Shown here one piece after another: positions 1 through 10,261 of a DNA stretch of 64,000 nt. The stretch's first letter is position 1, and each line of letters opens with the position of its first letter. The notes below the pieces were generated by a model. The model did not search any database and had not been told where the DNA came from. It saw only the letters and a list, made by a program, of their open reading frames with translations. A program made the position numbers and the translations under genes. The stretch is from Pseudomonas weihenstephanensis (GTDB taxonomy: Bacteria; Pseudomonadota; Gammaproteobacteria; Pseudomonadales; Pseudomonadaceae): positions 1 through 64,000 of the forward strand of contig NZ_JYLF01000010.1 in assembly GCF_001043055.1 (NCBI RefSeq), in the 5' to 3' direction.

Positions 1-67
1 AGTGAAACGATGCATCGCCGATGGTAGTGTGGGGTTTCCCCATGTGAGAGTAGGTCATCGTCAAGAT
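1..67 (+). rRNA. rrf: 5S ribosomal RNA, 3' part
   Basis: The window opens inside a 5S rRNA. The stretch around 14-58 reads as the conserved gamma-proteobacterial 3' half (GCCGATGGTAGTGTGGGG, then CCCCATGTGAGAGTAGG), ending near TCGTCAAGATT, which pairs with the 5' end of the molecule lying left of the window. The exact last base is set by comparison with remembered Pseudomonas 5S sequences. It implies a complete rRNA operon to the left. Confidence 0.93.
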
Positions 68-78
68 TAAATTCCAGA

Positions 79-114
79 ATCCCTGTCTGCTCACGCAGAT
101 GGGGATTTTGTTTG
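79..114 (+). terminator. rRNA operon terminator
   Basis: ATCCCTGTCTGC, a TCAC loop and GCAGATGGGGAT form a 12-bp stem (with G-U pairs and one mismatch), followed by TTTTGTTT. It sits just after the 5S 3' end, as expected for the last gene of an rRNA operon. Confidence 0.85.
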
Positions 115-349
115 TGCGCTCGAAAAATATTCTTGATCCAAACAGCTGAATATTTGCGTTGTCTTTACCCCGCATGCGCTTAGTAATCAAATCCTCAGTC
201 AATAAGCCCAAGCGTGACTAAGCTCACTTGCTTCTTAACGGATGTTATTACGCTCTGTGTCAGTATCTCGAAACGTGAGCAGGCCAGTGAATAACCGTTT
301 TTGTCATTTGGTATGAGGTTTGATAGCACTTGGCGAGACAGAGGCTAGT

Positions 350-712
350 ATGACTCGCAACATCCTCATGACGGGTGCCGCAGGGATCGGCACAACTACC
401 CTGGCCAGAGCCTTTGCGTACGAACTGTGTGCGACACATCTGGAGGCCGATGATTTTTTGTGGCTACCCAGTAACCCGCCTTATCAACATCAGGTCGAAA
501 AAGCGCAGCGGTGTGAGCGTTTACTTCATGAGATGCGCCGCGCAAGCCGGGCAGTTGTCGCTGGCTCGATAAGGGGGTGGGGCTGCGCACTTGAGGACGC
601 TTTTGATCTCATGGTGTTTCTATACCTCCCCGTTGACCTGCGCTTAGAACGACTAACGCTGCGGGAGGTAAAACGTTTCGGTCATGTAAAACCAGAAGGA
701 CTGGCTTTCTAA
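350..712 (+). CDS. P-loop (adenylate kinase-like) NTPase, short at the C-terminus
   Basis: 120 aa starting at ATG 350 (MTRNILMTGAAG), behind AGAGG; an in-frame TTG at 320 is less likely. Residues 8-17 form a P-loop-like GAAGIGTTTL in which the usual Walker lysine is threonine. I recall the same GxxGxGTTTL form in related adenylate kinase-like proteins, so it may be native rather than damage. LEADDF and DLMVFLYLPVDLRLERL match that family as I remember it. Relatives run to about 180 aa, and this ORF stops right after the HVKPE segment, so the C-terminal third is missing. Downstream 713-920 has only a 24-codon ORF (747-821) that I do not recognise. Substrate is unknown; the gene may be non-functional. 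Confidence 0.6.
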   Translation: MTRNILMTGAAGIGTTTLARAFAYELCATHLEADDFLWLPSNPPYQHQVEKAQRCERLLHEMRRASRAVVAGSIRGWGCALEDAFDLMVFLYLPVDLRLERLTLREVKRFGHVKPEGLAF

Positions 713-920
713 ACGGACTTGCCCTGTTATCAGGCTGGTAGGCGATATGTCCATTACTGATCGGCTACATCTCATAAACGACGCTATTGATATCGCCAGC
801 CGTAAGCCTCCCATTATTTGAAGGCATATTGAGCGCGTACGTACCTTGCGTTGCACTCAGATGACTGGGCGATGTTAAGGTTCGCCTCCGGGTTTTTAAT
901 CTTCTCCAAAGGATGCCGAT

Positions 921-3900
921 ATGTCGGTTGCTACGCCCCTCAATGCGGGTTTTATGGTGGTTCACGGTAACCGGCTTGATGAACTGCGCAGCCTGGTCGT
1001 GAGCTGGATGCGCATGTATCCCTTGGCACCCTTGGAGAATGAAATAGCGCTGGTGCAAAGCAACGGGATCGCGCAATGGCTCAAGTTGGCCCTGGCAGAA
1101 GATGCTCAGGATGATGACTTGGGTGGTTGTGGTATAGCGGCAGCGATTGATGTCCAGTTACCCGGTACATTTTTATGGCAACTCTATCGTCTGGTGCTGG
1201 GCAGCGAACAAATCCCTGCTAAGTCTTTGCTCGACAAGGCTCCGTTAACCTGGCGCCTGATGCGTTTGTTACCAGCACTGATTGATCTACCGCATTTTGA
1301 GCCGTTGCAGCGCTTTCTTACCCATGACACCGACCTGCGCAAACGCTATCAACTCTCAGAGCGGCTCGCGGATCTGTTCGACCAATATCAGGTTTACCGC
1401 GCTGACTGGCTGGAAGACTGGGCTGCTGGCCGCCATCAGTTACGCAATGCACGAGGCGAAACGCCTGCCTTGAGCCCGGCCAACTGCTGGCAAGCCGAGT
1501 TGTGGCGTGCCCTGTTGCTGGATGTAGGGCAAGAGGGCATGGCCCAAAGTCGGGCGGGTGTTCATCAGCGTTTTATAGAAAAAATCAACAGCCTCGAACA
1601 AGCCCCGTCCGGGTTACCCGCCAGGGTGATTGTGTTCGGCATCTCTTCTCTGCCCGCGCAAGCGCTCGAAGCATTGGCAGGTCTCGCACGTTTCAGTCAG
1701 GTATTGCTATGTGTACACAACCCTTGCCGCCACCATTGGTCTGACATCGTTGCAGACAAAGATCTGCTGCGTCATCAGTACAAGCGCCAAGCGCGCAAAG
1801 CGGGAATGCCTACAGTACTGGACGCGGATATCCTGCATCAGCACGCCCATCCGCTACTAGCTGCGTGGGGCAAGCAGGGGCGCGACTACATCAATCTGCT
1901 CGACAGTTTCGACGACCCCAACAGCTACCGTTCCGCGTTCCGTGATGGTCGGATTGACCTGTTCAGTGAAGTTGAACCGCGCAATCTACTTAACCAATTA
2001 CAGGACGACATCCTGGAGCTTCGCCCGCTCAATGAAACACGCGAGTGCTGGCCTGCTATTGAGCTGGAGAAAGATCAGTCAATTCGTTTTCACGTTGCCC
2101 ACAGCGCGCAACGTGAAGTCGAGATCCTTCACGATCAACTACTCGCACGATTCAGTGAGAATCCGGATTTACAGCCGCGAGATGTGATCGTGATGGTGCC
2201 GGATGTCGACAGCTATGCGCCGCACATTCGCGCGGTGTTCGGGCAGATCGAGCGTAATGACCGCCGCTTTATTCCTTTTACCTTGGCCGACCAGGGCCAG
2301 CGCGGGCGTGATCCTCTTTTGATCGCGATCGAGCACTTGCTCAAGTTGCCTGACAGTCGATTCCCGGTCAGCGAAATTCTAGACCTCTTGGACGTGCCGG
2401 CCTTACGTGCCCGATTCAACGTACAAGAACGCGACTTGCCTACGTTGCACCGTTGGATTGAAGGCGCGGGCATTCGCTGGGGGTTGAATGCCGAACAGCG
2501 TGAAGGGCTGGGCCTGCCTGCGCACCTGGAGCAGAACAGTTGGCGTTTTGGATTGCGCCGTATGTTGCTCGGCTATGCCGTTGGCAGTGGCGAAGCCTGC
2601 GATGGCATTGAGCCTTACGATGAAATAGGTGGCCTTGATGCCGTCCTGATTGGCCCGCTGGTCGCCTTGCTAGATGCCCTTGAAATCGCCCATCAAGAAC
2701 TCTCGCAGCCTGCTTTGCCGCAGCAGTGGGGCGAGCGTCTGCAAGCCCTGATGCAGTTATTTTTTCAGGCCGAGACTGAGCACGACGATTACCTGCTGGC
2801 CCAGCTCGAAGAGCTGCGCGAGAACTGGCTGGAAACCTGCGAACTTGTGGGCCTGGACGATGAGTTGCCGCTGACGGTCGTGCGCGAAGCGTGGCTGACC
2901 GGTCTGGACCAAGGCAAACTTTCGCAGCGCTTTCTTGCGGGCGCGGTCAACTTCTGCACCTTGATGCCGATGCGAGCCATTCCATTCAAGCTCGTGTGCT
3001 TGCTGGGGATGAACGACGGTGACTACCCGCGTGCCCAACCGCCGCTGGACTTTGACTTGATGGGCAGCGATTACCGCCCCGGCGACCGTTCTCGCCGTGA
3101 AGACGACCGTTACCTGCTGCTTGAAGCGCTATTGTCCGCCCGCGATCAACTGTATATCAGCTGGGTAGGCCGCAGTATTCGCGACAACAGTGAGCGTCCG
3201 GCCTGCGTGCTCATCGGCCAGCTTCGTGACCACTTGGCCAGTGGCTGGACACTCTCTAACGGTGCGGACTTGCTTGAAGCCATGACCCAAGAGCATCCGC
3301 TTCAACCCTTCAGTGCCCGATATTTCCACGAAGGTAATCCCAAACTGTTCAGTTACGCCCGTGAATGGCAGCAACTCCATGAGGCACAACCCGAGCATGC
3401 TGCACCCGCGATGTTGTCGGCCCATCACCAGGAAGAACCGGTCAACCTGACTCAGCTTCAAGACTTTTTGCGTAATCCTGTGCGTCACTTCTTTAGTCAG
3501 CGCCTGAAGGTTTACTTTGAGGCGGCAGAAGTGCCTTTGGCTGATGAGGAACCCTTCGTGCTTGATGCACTGGAGCGTTACACCCTGAGCGACAGCTTGC
3601 TCGAAGCCGCGCTGGCACAACCCGATCAACTCGAACAAGCGTTGCATACCCGCGCCCTGCGGTTGCAGGGCAGCGGTTTGTTGCCGATGGCCGGTTTTGG
3701 CGAGGCATTGCAGCAGGAGTTGATCGAGCCACTGCCTGACGTGCTCCAGCGTTATCAGCAATTAGTGAGTCTTTGGCCGACGCCCTTGAACAGCGCCTTG
3801 CCGGTCAGTTTTGCAGAGCAAGGCCTGATCCTTGAGGGCTGGTTGAGTCATCTGCACCAACGTAGTGATAACGGCTTACTGTCCATCACGACGATTCCTA

Positions 3901-4370
3901 ATAGCATCGGGGGCATTAAAACCCGTAAGTGGCATCGATTGACCCGACCGTGGGTCAACCACTTAGTGGCCTGTGCCAGCGGGTTAGACATGTCCACGGC
4001 GTTGGTGGCCAGCGATGACACCTTGCTCCTTGCGCCGCTTGCACCCAAACAGGCAGGCGACATTCTCGCCAACCTGCTTTTAACGTGGAGAATTGGCATG
4101 GGGCGCCCGCTGCCTGTCGCCGTGAAAACAGCCTTTGCCTGGTTAGCCCAACCCGACGCTGCCAAAGCCGCTGCGGCTGCGCAAAAAGCCTATGAAGGGG
4201 ACGGCCAGACCAGTGAAGGTGAGCGCCGGGAAAGCGCGGCGCTGTCTCGTCAGTTCCCTGACTTCGCTGCACTCATGGCCGGTGGGGAGTTTGAAGAGTG
4301 GTGTGACGCACTTTATCGGCCACTGTTCGAAGCGTCGTGGCGGTCCTTGACGGCCGAGGAGGCTCGCTAA
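921..4370 (+). CDS. recC: RecBCD exonuclease V, RecC (gamma) subunit
   Basis: 1149 aa, close to the usual RecC length. RecC holds the inactive helicase/nuclease-like fold of the RecBCD enzyme, which processes double-strand ends and recognises Chi. The N-terminus (GFMVVHGNRLDELRSL, then PLAPLENEIALVQSNGIAQWLK) is typical, and GMNDGDYPR near residue 700 and SLARDQLYIS-like helicase remnants follow. The start ATG 921 follows AAAGGA. It is first of recC-recB-recD, the Pseudomonas order. The stop TAA overlaps the recB start (TAATG), so the subunits are translationally coupled. No frameshift is seen. Confidence 0.97.
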   Translation: MSVATPLNAGFMVVHGNRLDELRSLVVSWMRMYPLAPLENEIALVQSNGIAQWLKLALAEDAQDDDLGGCGIAAAIDVQLPGTFLWQLYRLVLGSEQIPAKSLLDKAPLTWRLMRLLPALIDLPHFEPLQRFLTHDTDLRKRYQLSERLADLFDQYQVYRADWLEDWAAGRHQLRNARGETPALSPANCWQAELWRALLLDVGQEGMAQSRAGVHQRFIEKINSLEQAPSGLPARVIVFGISSLPAQALEALAGLARFSQVLLCVHNPCRHHWSDIVADKDLLRHQYKRQARKAGMPTVLDADILHQHAHPLLAAWGKQGRDYINLLDSFDDPNSYRSAFRDGRIDLFSEVEPRNLLNQLQDDILELRPLNETRECWPAIELEKDQSIRFHVAHSAQREVEILHDQLLARFSENPDLQPRDVIVMVPDVDSYAPHIRAVFGQIERNDRRFIPFTLADQGQRGRDPLLIAIEHLLKLPDSRFPVSEILDLLDVPALRARFNVQERDLPTLHRWIEGAGIRWGLNAEQREGLGLPAHLEQNSWRFGLRRMLLGYAVGSGEACDGIEPYDEIGGLDAVLIGPLVALLDALEIAHQELSQPALPQQWGERLQALMQLFFQAETEHDDYLLAQLEELRENWLETCELVGLDDELPLTVVREAWLTGLDQGKLSQRFLAGAVNFCTLMPMRAIPFKLVCLLGMNDGDYPRAQPPLDFDLMGSDYRPGDRSRREDDRYLLLEALLSARDQLYISWVGRSIRDNSERPACVLIGQLRDHLASGWTLSNGADLLEAMTQEHPLQPFSARYFHEGNPKLFSYAREWQQLHEAQPEHAAPAMLSAHHQEEPVNLTQLQDFLRNPVRHFFSQRLKVYFEAAEVPLADEEPFVLDALERYTLSDSLLEAALAQPDQLEQALHTRALRLQGSGLLPMAGFGEALQQELIEPLPDVLQRYQQLVSLWPTPLNSALPVSFAEQGLILEGWLSHLHQRSDNGLLSITTIPNSIGGIKTRKWHRLTRPWVNHLVACASGLDMSTALVASDDTLLLAPLAPKQAGDILANLLLTWRIGMGRPLPVAVKTAFAWLAQPDAAKAAAAAQKAYEGDGQTSEGERRESAALSRQFPDFAALMAGGEFEEWCDALYRPLFEASWRSLTAEEAR

Positions 4371-7300
4371 TGAACGCGCACGCACTTCCTTTGGCATTGT
4401 CCTTTCCGTTACGCGGCAGCCAACTCATTGAAGCCAGTGCTGGCACTGGCAAAACCTTCACCATTTCGGCGCTTTACCTGCGTCTGATTCTAGGGCACGG
4501 CTCGCAAGCAACAGGCTTTGGACGCGAACTCTTACCGCCACAAATACTGGTCGTCACCTTCACCGATGCCGCGACCAAAGAACTGCGCGATCGCATTCGT
4601 ACACGTCTTGCTGAAGCAGCGCGTTTTTTTCGGGACGAAATTGAAGCCCCGGACACCTTGGTCGCACAACTGCGCGAAGCGTTCGAGATCGAGCAGTGGG
4701 CAGGTTGTGCCGGGCGTCTGGATATCGCAGCGCAATGGATGGACGAAGCGGCGGTTTCCACCATTCACAGTTGGTGTCAGCGCATGTTGCGTGAGCATGC
4801 TTTCGATAGCGGCAGTCTGTTCACGCAAACCCTCGAAACCGATCACAGCGACCTGCTGGGCGAAGTGCTACGCGATTACTGGCGACTGTTCTGCTACCCG
4901 ATGCAGGGCGATGCCTTGAATTGGGTGCGCTCAAACTGGAGCGGTCCCGCGGCTTTATTACCACGGGTCCGCGCCTTGTTTGGTAGCTCGCGAGCGGCCC
5001 AACACCCCGAGCAAACACCGGCCGAAATGATCGAGGTCTGTTTGCACGAACGCCGCCAAGCGCTGTTGCAGCTCAAAACCCCCTGGTTGCAATGGGCTCA
5101 AGAGTTACGTCAGATATGCCTGCAAGGCGTGGCCGATAAAGCTGTCGATGGCCGAAAAATGCAGGCGCGCTACTTTGAACCCTGGTTTGAAAAACTCAGC
5201 GCGTGGGCGGCGGATGAGTCACTGGAGCAGTTGGACCTGGGCACAGGTTTTACGCGCCTGACCCCGGACGGCATGGCCGAAGCCTGGAAAAAAGGCGCCC
5301 CCCCGCAGCACCCAGCCTTGGATGCCATGCGCGACCTGAAAGCAGCGCTCGATGCGTTGCCAAGCCCCGATGCGGCTGTGCTGGAGCACGCTGCACATTG
5401 GGTGAGTACACGTTTTGAGGAGGAAAAACGCCGTCGCGCCGAGATGGGCTTCGATGACATGCTCGTGAGGCTGGACACTGCCTTGCAAGCAGAGAGCGGT
5501 GAGCGTTTGGCGACCCTGATACGCGAACAATTTCCGGTAGCGCTGATTGATGAGTTTCAAGACACCGATCCTGTGCAGTACCGCATTTTTGAAACCATTT
5601 ATCGCATCCAGGCCAATGACCCCGACACGGGTCTGTTCATGATCGGTGACCCCAAACAAGCCATCTACGCGTTTCGTGGCGCGGACATCTATACCTACTT
5701 GCGTGCTCGTCACGCCACCCGTGACCGGCTGCATACACTGGACACCAACTTCCGTTCCAGCCATGCGATGGTCAGCGCGGTCAATCATGTATTTGAACGT
5801 GCCGAACATCGAGACACCGGCCGTGGTGCGTTTCTATTTCGCGAAGGGTCTGAAAACCCTGTGCCCTTTGTTTCAGTTAAATCCCAAGGCCGCAAAGAAG
5901 TCCTACAGCTTGAGGGCCAGCCCGTCCCAGCCATGAACCTCTGGCAACTGCCCGCCGAGCAACCCCTCAGCGGAGCGGTTTACCGCCAGCAACTGGCGGC
6001 CGTGTGTGCCAGCCAAATTGTAGAGCTGCTCAACGGCGGTCAGCAGGGACGCTGCGGTTTTGCCAAAGACGGTGAAGCCTTGCGCGGCGTCTTGCCCGCC
6101 GACATCGCCATCTTGGTGCGCGATGGTAAAGAAGCTCAGGCGGTACGGCGTGAATTATCGACCCGTGGCGTGCGAAGCGTGTACCTGTCTGATAAGGATT
6201 CAGTCTACGCAGCTCAGGAAGCACATGATGTGCTGGCATGGCTCAAAGCCTGTGCCGAGCCTGACGTCGAACGGCCGCTGCGGGCCGCACTGGCTTGCAT
6301 CACGCTGGACTTGCCATTGATCGAACTGGAGCGTCTGAATGAGGACGAACTGGCGTGGGAATCGCGGGTCATGCAGTTCCGCGGTTACCGGGACATCTGG
6401 CGCAAGCAAGGCGTACTGGCCATGCTGCGCCGCTTGCTGCACGACTTCCAATTGCCTCAAGCGTTGATGACCCGCACGGAGGGCGAGCGAATACTGACCA
6501 ACGTCTTGCATCTGTCCGAGTTGCTGCAGCAAGCGGCCGGCGAACTGGACGGCGAACAGGCGCTGATTCGGCACTTGGCCGAGCATTTGGCGTTGTCGGG
6601 CCAGGCCGGTGAAGAACAAATTCTGCGACTTGAAAGCGACGAGCAACTGGTCAAGGTAGTGACCATTCACAAGTCCAAGGGGCTGGAATACCCGTTGGTG
6701 TTCCTGCCATTTATCTGCTCGACCAAGCCTGTGGATGGCAGCCGTCTACCCCTGCATTTTCACGATGCCGCAGGCCACGCACAGGTCAGTTTGAAACCAA
6801 CACCTGAATTGATCACTCAAGCCGACGATGAACGCCTGGCTGAAGATTTGCGCTTGCTCTACGTGGCACTTACCCGCGCACAACATGCCTGCTGGCTGGG
6901 CGTGGCTGACCTGAAACGAGGCAACAACAACCGCTCGGTGTTACACGCCTCAGCCTTGGGCTATTTGCTCGGCGGGGGTGCGCTGTTGACCGAATCACCA
7001 GGGCTGGAGCGCTGGCTTGCGGACTTGCAAAACGATTGCCCGGCGATTCACTGCCAAGCCGCTCCGCCCGCCAGCGAAGCCCACTTTTACCCGCCACTCA
7101 ATTCGGCCACGTTGCTCAAACCGCTGATTCCGACACGCCGTGCAGCGGAAAACTGGTGGATTGCTTCCTACAGTGCTTTACGCATTGGTGACAGCCTCAG
7201 CGCTGGCGAAGCGCCGGAAAGTGCTTTGGCACAAAAGCTGTCAGATGACGAGCGCTTGGACCCAGATGCACCGCGTGATGTGTTGCTCAGCGGCGGTGAT

Positions 7301-8062
7301 ATCCACCGTTTCCCCCGTGGGCCAAATCCTGGGACGTTCTTGCATGGCTTGCTTGAGTGGGCGGGCAGTGAGGGTTTCAAGGCGCAACCAGCGGCTATCG
7401 AAGATGCTGTCGCGCGGCGTTGTAATCGGCGTGGCTGGGAAGGCTGGATCGACACCCTGAGCGAGTGGTTGGTGCATCTGCAAGATGAACCCCTGCGTCT
7501 GAACAATGGCCAACCGGCTGTCGTCCTTAGCCAGCTGACGCAGTATCAGATTGAAATGGAGTTTTGGTTTGCCAGCCACAACGTCGACGTGCTGCAACTC
7601 GATCAACGGGTGCGTCAGCACACGCATGGCGGGGCGGCGCGCGCAGGGGCTGAGCCGAGCCTGCTTAATGGCATGTTCAAAGGTTTTATCGACCTGACTT
7701 TCGAACACGAAGGGCGGTATTACGTGGCTGATTACAAATCCAACTGGTTGGGCGCAGACGATACGGCTTACACCGAAGAGGCCATGACGGCCTCCATTCT
7801 GGACAACCGTTACGACCTGCAATACGTGCTGTACCTGTTGGCCTTGCACCGCCAGCTCAAGGCGCGGTTGGCAGATTACGACTACGACCAGCACATGGGC
7901 GGTGCGTTATATCTGTTTTTACGTGGTACGCGTTCCCAAGGTCAGGGCGTATTTTTTACGCGACCACCCAGAGTTCTGATTGAAAGCCTGGACCTGATGT
8001 TCCAGGGCAAGCCTCGGCCAATACCGGCGGCCCCCGCGTGGGAACAGGGAGTGTTGTTATGA
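4370..8062 (+). CDS. recB: RecBCD exonuclease V, RecB (beta) helicase-nuclease
   Basis: 1230 aa from ATG 4370 (MNAHALPLAL). An in-frame upstream codon at 4337 lies inside recC and was rejected. Superfamily 1A helicase: Walker A SAGTGKTF near residue 23, the Walker B segment LIDEFQDTDP near residue 390, GDPKQAIYAFRGAD, and VVTIHKSKGLEYP in motif V/VI territory. The C-terminal nuclease domain shows GFIDL near 1106 and VADYKSNW near 1121, the D...DYK metal-binding motif. It is a 3'-5' translocase and the complex's only nuclease. It overlaps recC by one base and recD by four (ATGA). Confidence 0.97.
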   Translation: MNAHALPLALSFPLRGSQLIEASAGTGKTFTISALYLRLILGHGSQATGFGRELLPPQILVVTFTDAATKELRDRIRTRLAEAARFFRDEIEAPDTLVAQLREAFEIEQWAGCAGRLDIAAQWMDEAAVSTIHSWCQRMLREHAFDSGSLFTQTLETDHSDLLGEVLRDYWRLFCYPMQGDALNWVRSNWSGPAALLPRVRALFGSSRAAQHPEQTPAEMIEVCLHERRQALLQLKTPWLQWAQELRQICLQGVADKAVDGRKMQARYFEPWFEKLSAWAADESLEQLDLGTGFTRLTPDGMAEAWKKGAPPQHPALDAMRDLKAALDALPSPDAAVLEHAAHWVSTRFEEEKRRRAEMGFDDMLVRLDTALQAESGERLATLIREQFPVALIDEFQDTDPVQYRIFETIYRIQANDPDTGLFMIGDPKQAIYAFRGADIYTYLRARHATRDRLHTLDTNFRSSHAMVSAVNHVFERAEHRDTGRGAFLFREGSENPVPFVSVKSQGRKEVLQLEGQPVPAMNLWQLPAEQPLSGAVYRQQLAAVCASQIVELLNGGQQGRCGFAKDGEALRGVLPADIAILVRDGKEAQAVRRELSTRGVRSVYLSDKDSVYAAQEAHDVLAWLKACAEPDVERPLRAALACITLDLPLIELERLNEDELAWESRVMQFRGYRDIWRKQGVLAMLRRLLHDFQLPQALMTRTEGERILTNVLHLSELLQQAAGELDGEQALIRHLAEHLALSGQAGEEQILRLESDEQLVKVVTIHKSKGLEYPLVFLPFICSTKPVDGSRLPLHFHDAAGHAQVSLKPTPELITQADDERLAEDLRLLYVALTRAQHACWLGVADLKRGNNNRSVLHASALGYLLGGGALLTESPGLERWLADLQNDCPAIHCQAAPPASEAHFYPPLNSATLLKPLIPTRRAAENWWIASYSALRIGDSLSAGEAPESALAQKLSDDERLDPDAPRDVLLSGGDIHRFPRGPNPGTFLHGLLEWAGSEGFKAQPAAIEDAVARRCNRRGWEGWIDTLSEWLVHLQDEPLRLNNGQPAVVLSQLTQYQIEMEFWFASHNVDVLQLDQRVRQHTHGGAARAGAEPSLLNGMFKGFIDLTFEHEGRYYVADYKSNWLGADDTAYTEEAMTASILDNRYDLQYVLYLLALHRQLKARLADYDYDQHMGGALYLFLRGTRSQGQGVFFTRPPRVLIESLDLMFQGKPRPIPAAPAWEQGVLL

Positions 8063-10143
8063 GTCGCTCGTTTGCCGAACTGTTACCCACGCCGTTGACG
8101 GCCGAGAGGCTGGCGCAACTGCAACCTCTGGATCGCGCCGCAGACTTGCTGCTGTTGCTTGAACGTTGGGTGGAGCGCGGCTGGCTGCGCGCGCTGGATA
8201 AAGCGTTTGTCGCTTTTCTTCACGAGCGGGCGCCCCAGGGCGATCCGCTGGTACTGCTGGCAGCGGCGTTGACCAGCCATCAGTTGGGCCACGGCCACGT
8301 GTGTCTTGACCTGTTTGAAACCCTTAAAGCGCCTGACTTTGCACTGTCTTTGCCGCCTGAGGGGGACGTGCAAACCGGCGCCATGTTGTTGCCATCGCAA
8401 CTGCTGGAAGCGTTGGAGGGCGACGCGTGGTGCACGGCATTGCAGGCCAGTCCACTGGTTGAGCACGCGGGCTTCTCGACGGCTGATGCCGCCAGTCGCC
8501 CCTTGGTGCTGAGCGAGCGGCGTTTGTATTTGCGTCGTTATTGGGCGTACGAGCGACGAATCGACAGTGCCTTGCGCCAACGTCTGACCACGGCGGAGGT
8601 GACCCCGGCTGATTTGCCTGCACGTCTGAACAACTTGTTCGGCAGCCCCAAAGCGAATGCGCCGATTGATTGGCAAAAGCTGGCATGTGCCTTGGCCACG
8701 CGTGGCGCATTCAGCATCGTAACGGGCGGGCCGGGTACCGGTAAAACCACCACCGTGGTGCGTTTGCTTGCGCTGTTACAAGCACCGGCTGTTGAAGCCG
8801 GGGCGCCGCTGCGTATTCGCCTTGCCGCACCCACGGGCAAAGCGGCCGCACGTTTGACCGAATCCATCAGCCTTCAGGTCAAGTCTCTGGAAGTGGACGA
8901 CACGCTACGGCAAAAAATCCCCAGTGATGTGACCACCGTTCACCGCCTGCTCGGCAGCCGTCCGGGGACGCGGCATTTTCGTCATCACGCGGGCAATCGC
9001 TTACCGCTGGATGTTCTGGTCGTCGACGAAGCCTCGATGATCGACCTCGAAATGATGGCAAACCTGCTCGATGCGCTGCCTGATCATGCGCGCCTGGTGT
9101 TATTGGGCGACAAGGACCAGTTGGCCTCGGTTGAAGCCGGTGCGGTACTCGGTGATCTGTGTCGCGACGCAGAAGCAGGCTGGTACAGCCCCTCAACCCG
9201 AGCATGGCTGGAGCAGATTAGCGGCGAACACCTGGCGGGCAGTGGTTTGCAAACGGATACCGAGGGTTCGCATCCCTTGGCCCAACAAGTGGTGATGCTG
9301 CGTCACTCGCGGCGTTTTGGTGAAGGCAGCGGCATCGGGCAGCTCTCCCGTCTGGTCAACCAGCAGCAGGCCCAAGAGGCCCGCGCGTTACTGACCTCTG
9401 GCGCGTATGCGGACCTGTCTGCGTGGCCACTGAGTGGCGAGCAAGACAAACGCTTTGAACGTTTGGTGCTTGAGGGCTGCGGGGACGAAGCCAAAGGCTA
9501 TCGGCATTACCTGAATGTATTGCGCGAGCAACGCCCTGTGGCGGGTGCGCCCCTCGAAGACCCTTGCTGGGCGGCATGGGCGGGCACCGTACTGAACGCA
9601 TTCGAAGGGTTTCAAGTGCTCTGCGCCGTGCGAAAAGGCCCGTGGGGTGTGGAGGGTTTGAACGAGCGCATCACGCGCGCGCTGTTTGCCCGCCAACTGA
9701 TAGACAGCGACCAGCAGTGGTACGAAGGGCGCCCGGTGCTGATGACCCGCAACGACTACGGGCTGGGCCTGATGAACGGCGACATAGGCATCGCCCTCAA
9801 ACTCCCTGAGCGCGAGGGGCACGACGAGCGTCAGGTTTTGCGTGTGGCGTTCGCGCGCAATGATGGTCAGGGAGGCATCCGTTTTGTGCTACCAAGCCGT
9901 CTGAATGATGTTGAAACGGTGTACGCCATGACGGTGCATAAGTCTCAAGGCTCGGAGTTTTCTCATACCGCTTTGGTACTGCCCGAGGCGCTCAACCCGG
10001 TGTTGACCAAAGAGCTGATTTACACCGGCATCACGCGGGCCAAGCACTGGTTTAGTCTTGTAGAACCTCGTGCTGGCGTTTTTGAAGGGGCTGTACTGCG
10101 CAAGGTCAAACGCCTGAGTGGTTTGATGCTGGGTTTAGGTTAA
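8059..10143 (+). CDS. recD: RecBCD exonuclease V, RecD (alpha) helicase
   Basis: 694 aa from ATG 8059, which overlaps the recB TGA as ATGA; an in-frame start at 8038 is inside recB. A superfamily 1B 5'-3' helicase: GGPGTGKTTT near residue 223 (Walker A), LVVDEASMIDLEMM near 320 (Walker B), LLGDKDQLASVEAGAVLGDL and AMTVHKSQGSEF near 630, with TGITRAKHW at the end. All are diagnostic of RecD/TraA-type helicases. It lends the complex its fast motor and regulates Chi response. It closes the rec operon; no clear terminator is seen in the 118 bases before yfiR. Confidence 0.97.
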   Translation: MSRSFAELLPTPLTAERLAQLQPLDRAADLLLLLERWVERGWLRALDKAFVAFLHERAPQGDPLVLLAAALTSHQLGHGHVCLDLFETLKAPDFALSLPPEGDVQTGAMLLPSQLLEALEGDAWCTALQASPLVEHAGFSTADAASRPLVLSERRLYLRRYWAYERRIDSALRQRLTTAEVTPADLPARLNNLFGSPKANAPIDWQKLACALATRGAFSIVTGGPGTGKTTTVVRLLALLQAPAVEAGAPLRIRLAAPTGKAAARLTESISLQVKSLEVDDTLRQKIPSDVTTVHRLLGSRPGTRHFRHHAGNRLPLDVLVVDEASMIDLEMMANLLDALPDHARLVLLGDKDQLASVEAGAVLGDLCRDAEAGWYSPSTRAWLEQISGEHLAGSGLQTDTEGSHPLAQQVVMLRHSRRFGEGSGIGQLSRLVNQQQAQEARALLTSGAYADLSAWPLSGEQDKRFERLVLEGCGDEAKGYRHYLNVLREQRPVAGAPLEDPCWAAWAGTVLNAFEGFQVLCAVRKGPWGVEGLNERITRALFARQLIDSDQQWYEGRPVLMTRNDYGLGLMNGDIGIALKLPEREGHDERQVLRVAFARNDGQGGIRFVLPSRLNDVETVYAMTVHKSQGSEFSHTALVLPEALNPVLTKELIYTGITRAKHWFSLVEPRAGVFEGAVLRKVKRLSGLMLGLG

Positions 10144-10181
10144 ATCGTGCACGCGACACGAAGGTAGGGCAGGTGCCGTAA

Positions 10182-10197
10182 CGTGACGTGTATCACA
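10182..10197. promoter_or_regulatory. CRP/Vfr-like binding site upstream of yfiR
   Basis: CGTGACGTGTATCACA matches the CRP/Vfr consensus TGTGA-N6-TCACA at 9 of 10 defined bases. It lies 65 bases before the yfiR start, and a possible -10 (CATAAT) sits at 10228-10233 without a good -35, which would fit activator dependence. Binding is inferred, not shown. Confidence 0.55.
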
Positions 10198-10261
10198 GTC
10201 TATACAAGGGCTGTGCTATCGTTGCGGCATAATTCCTACATAGAAATCAGAGAATTCCTGC

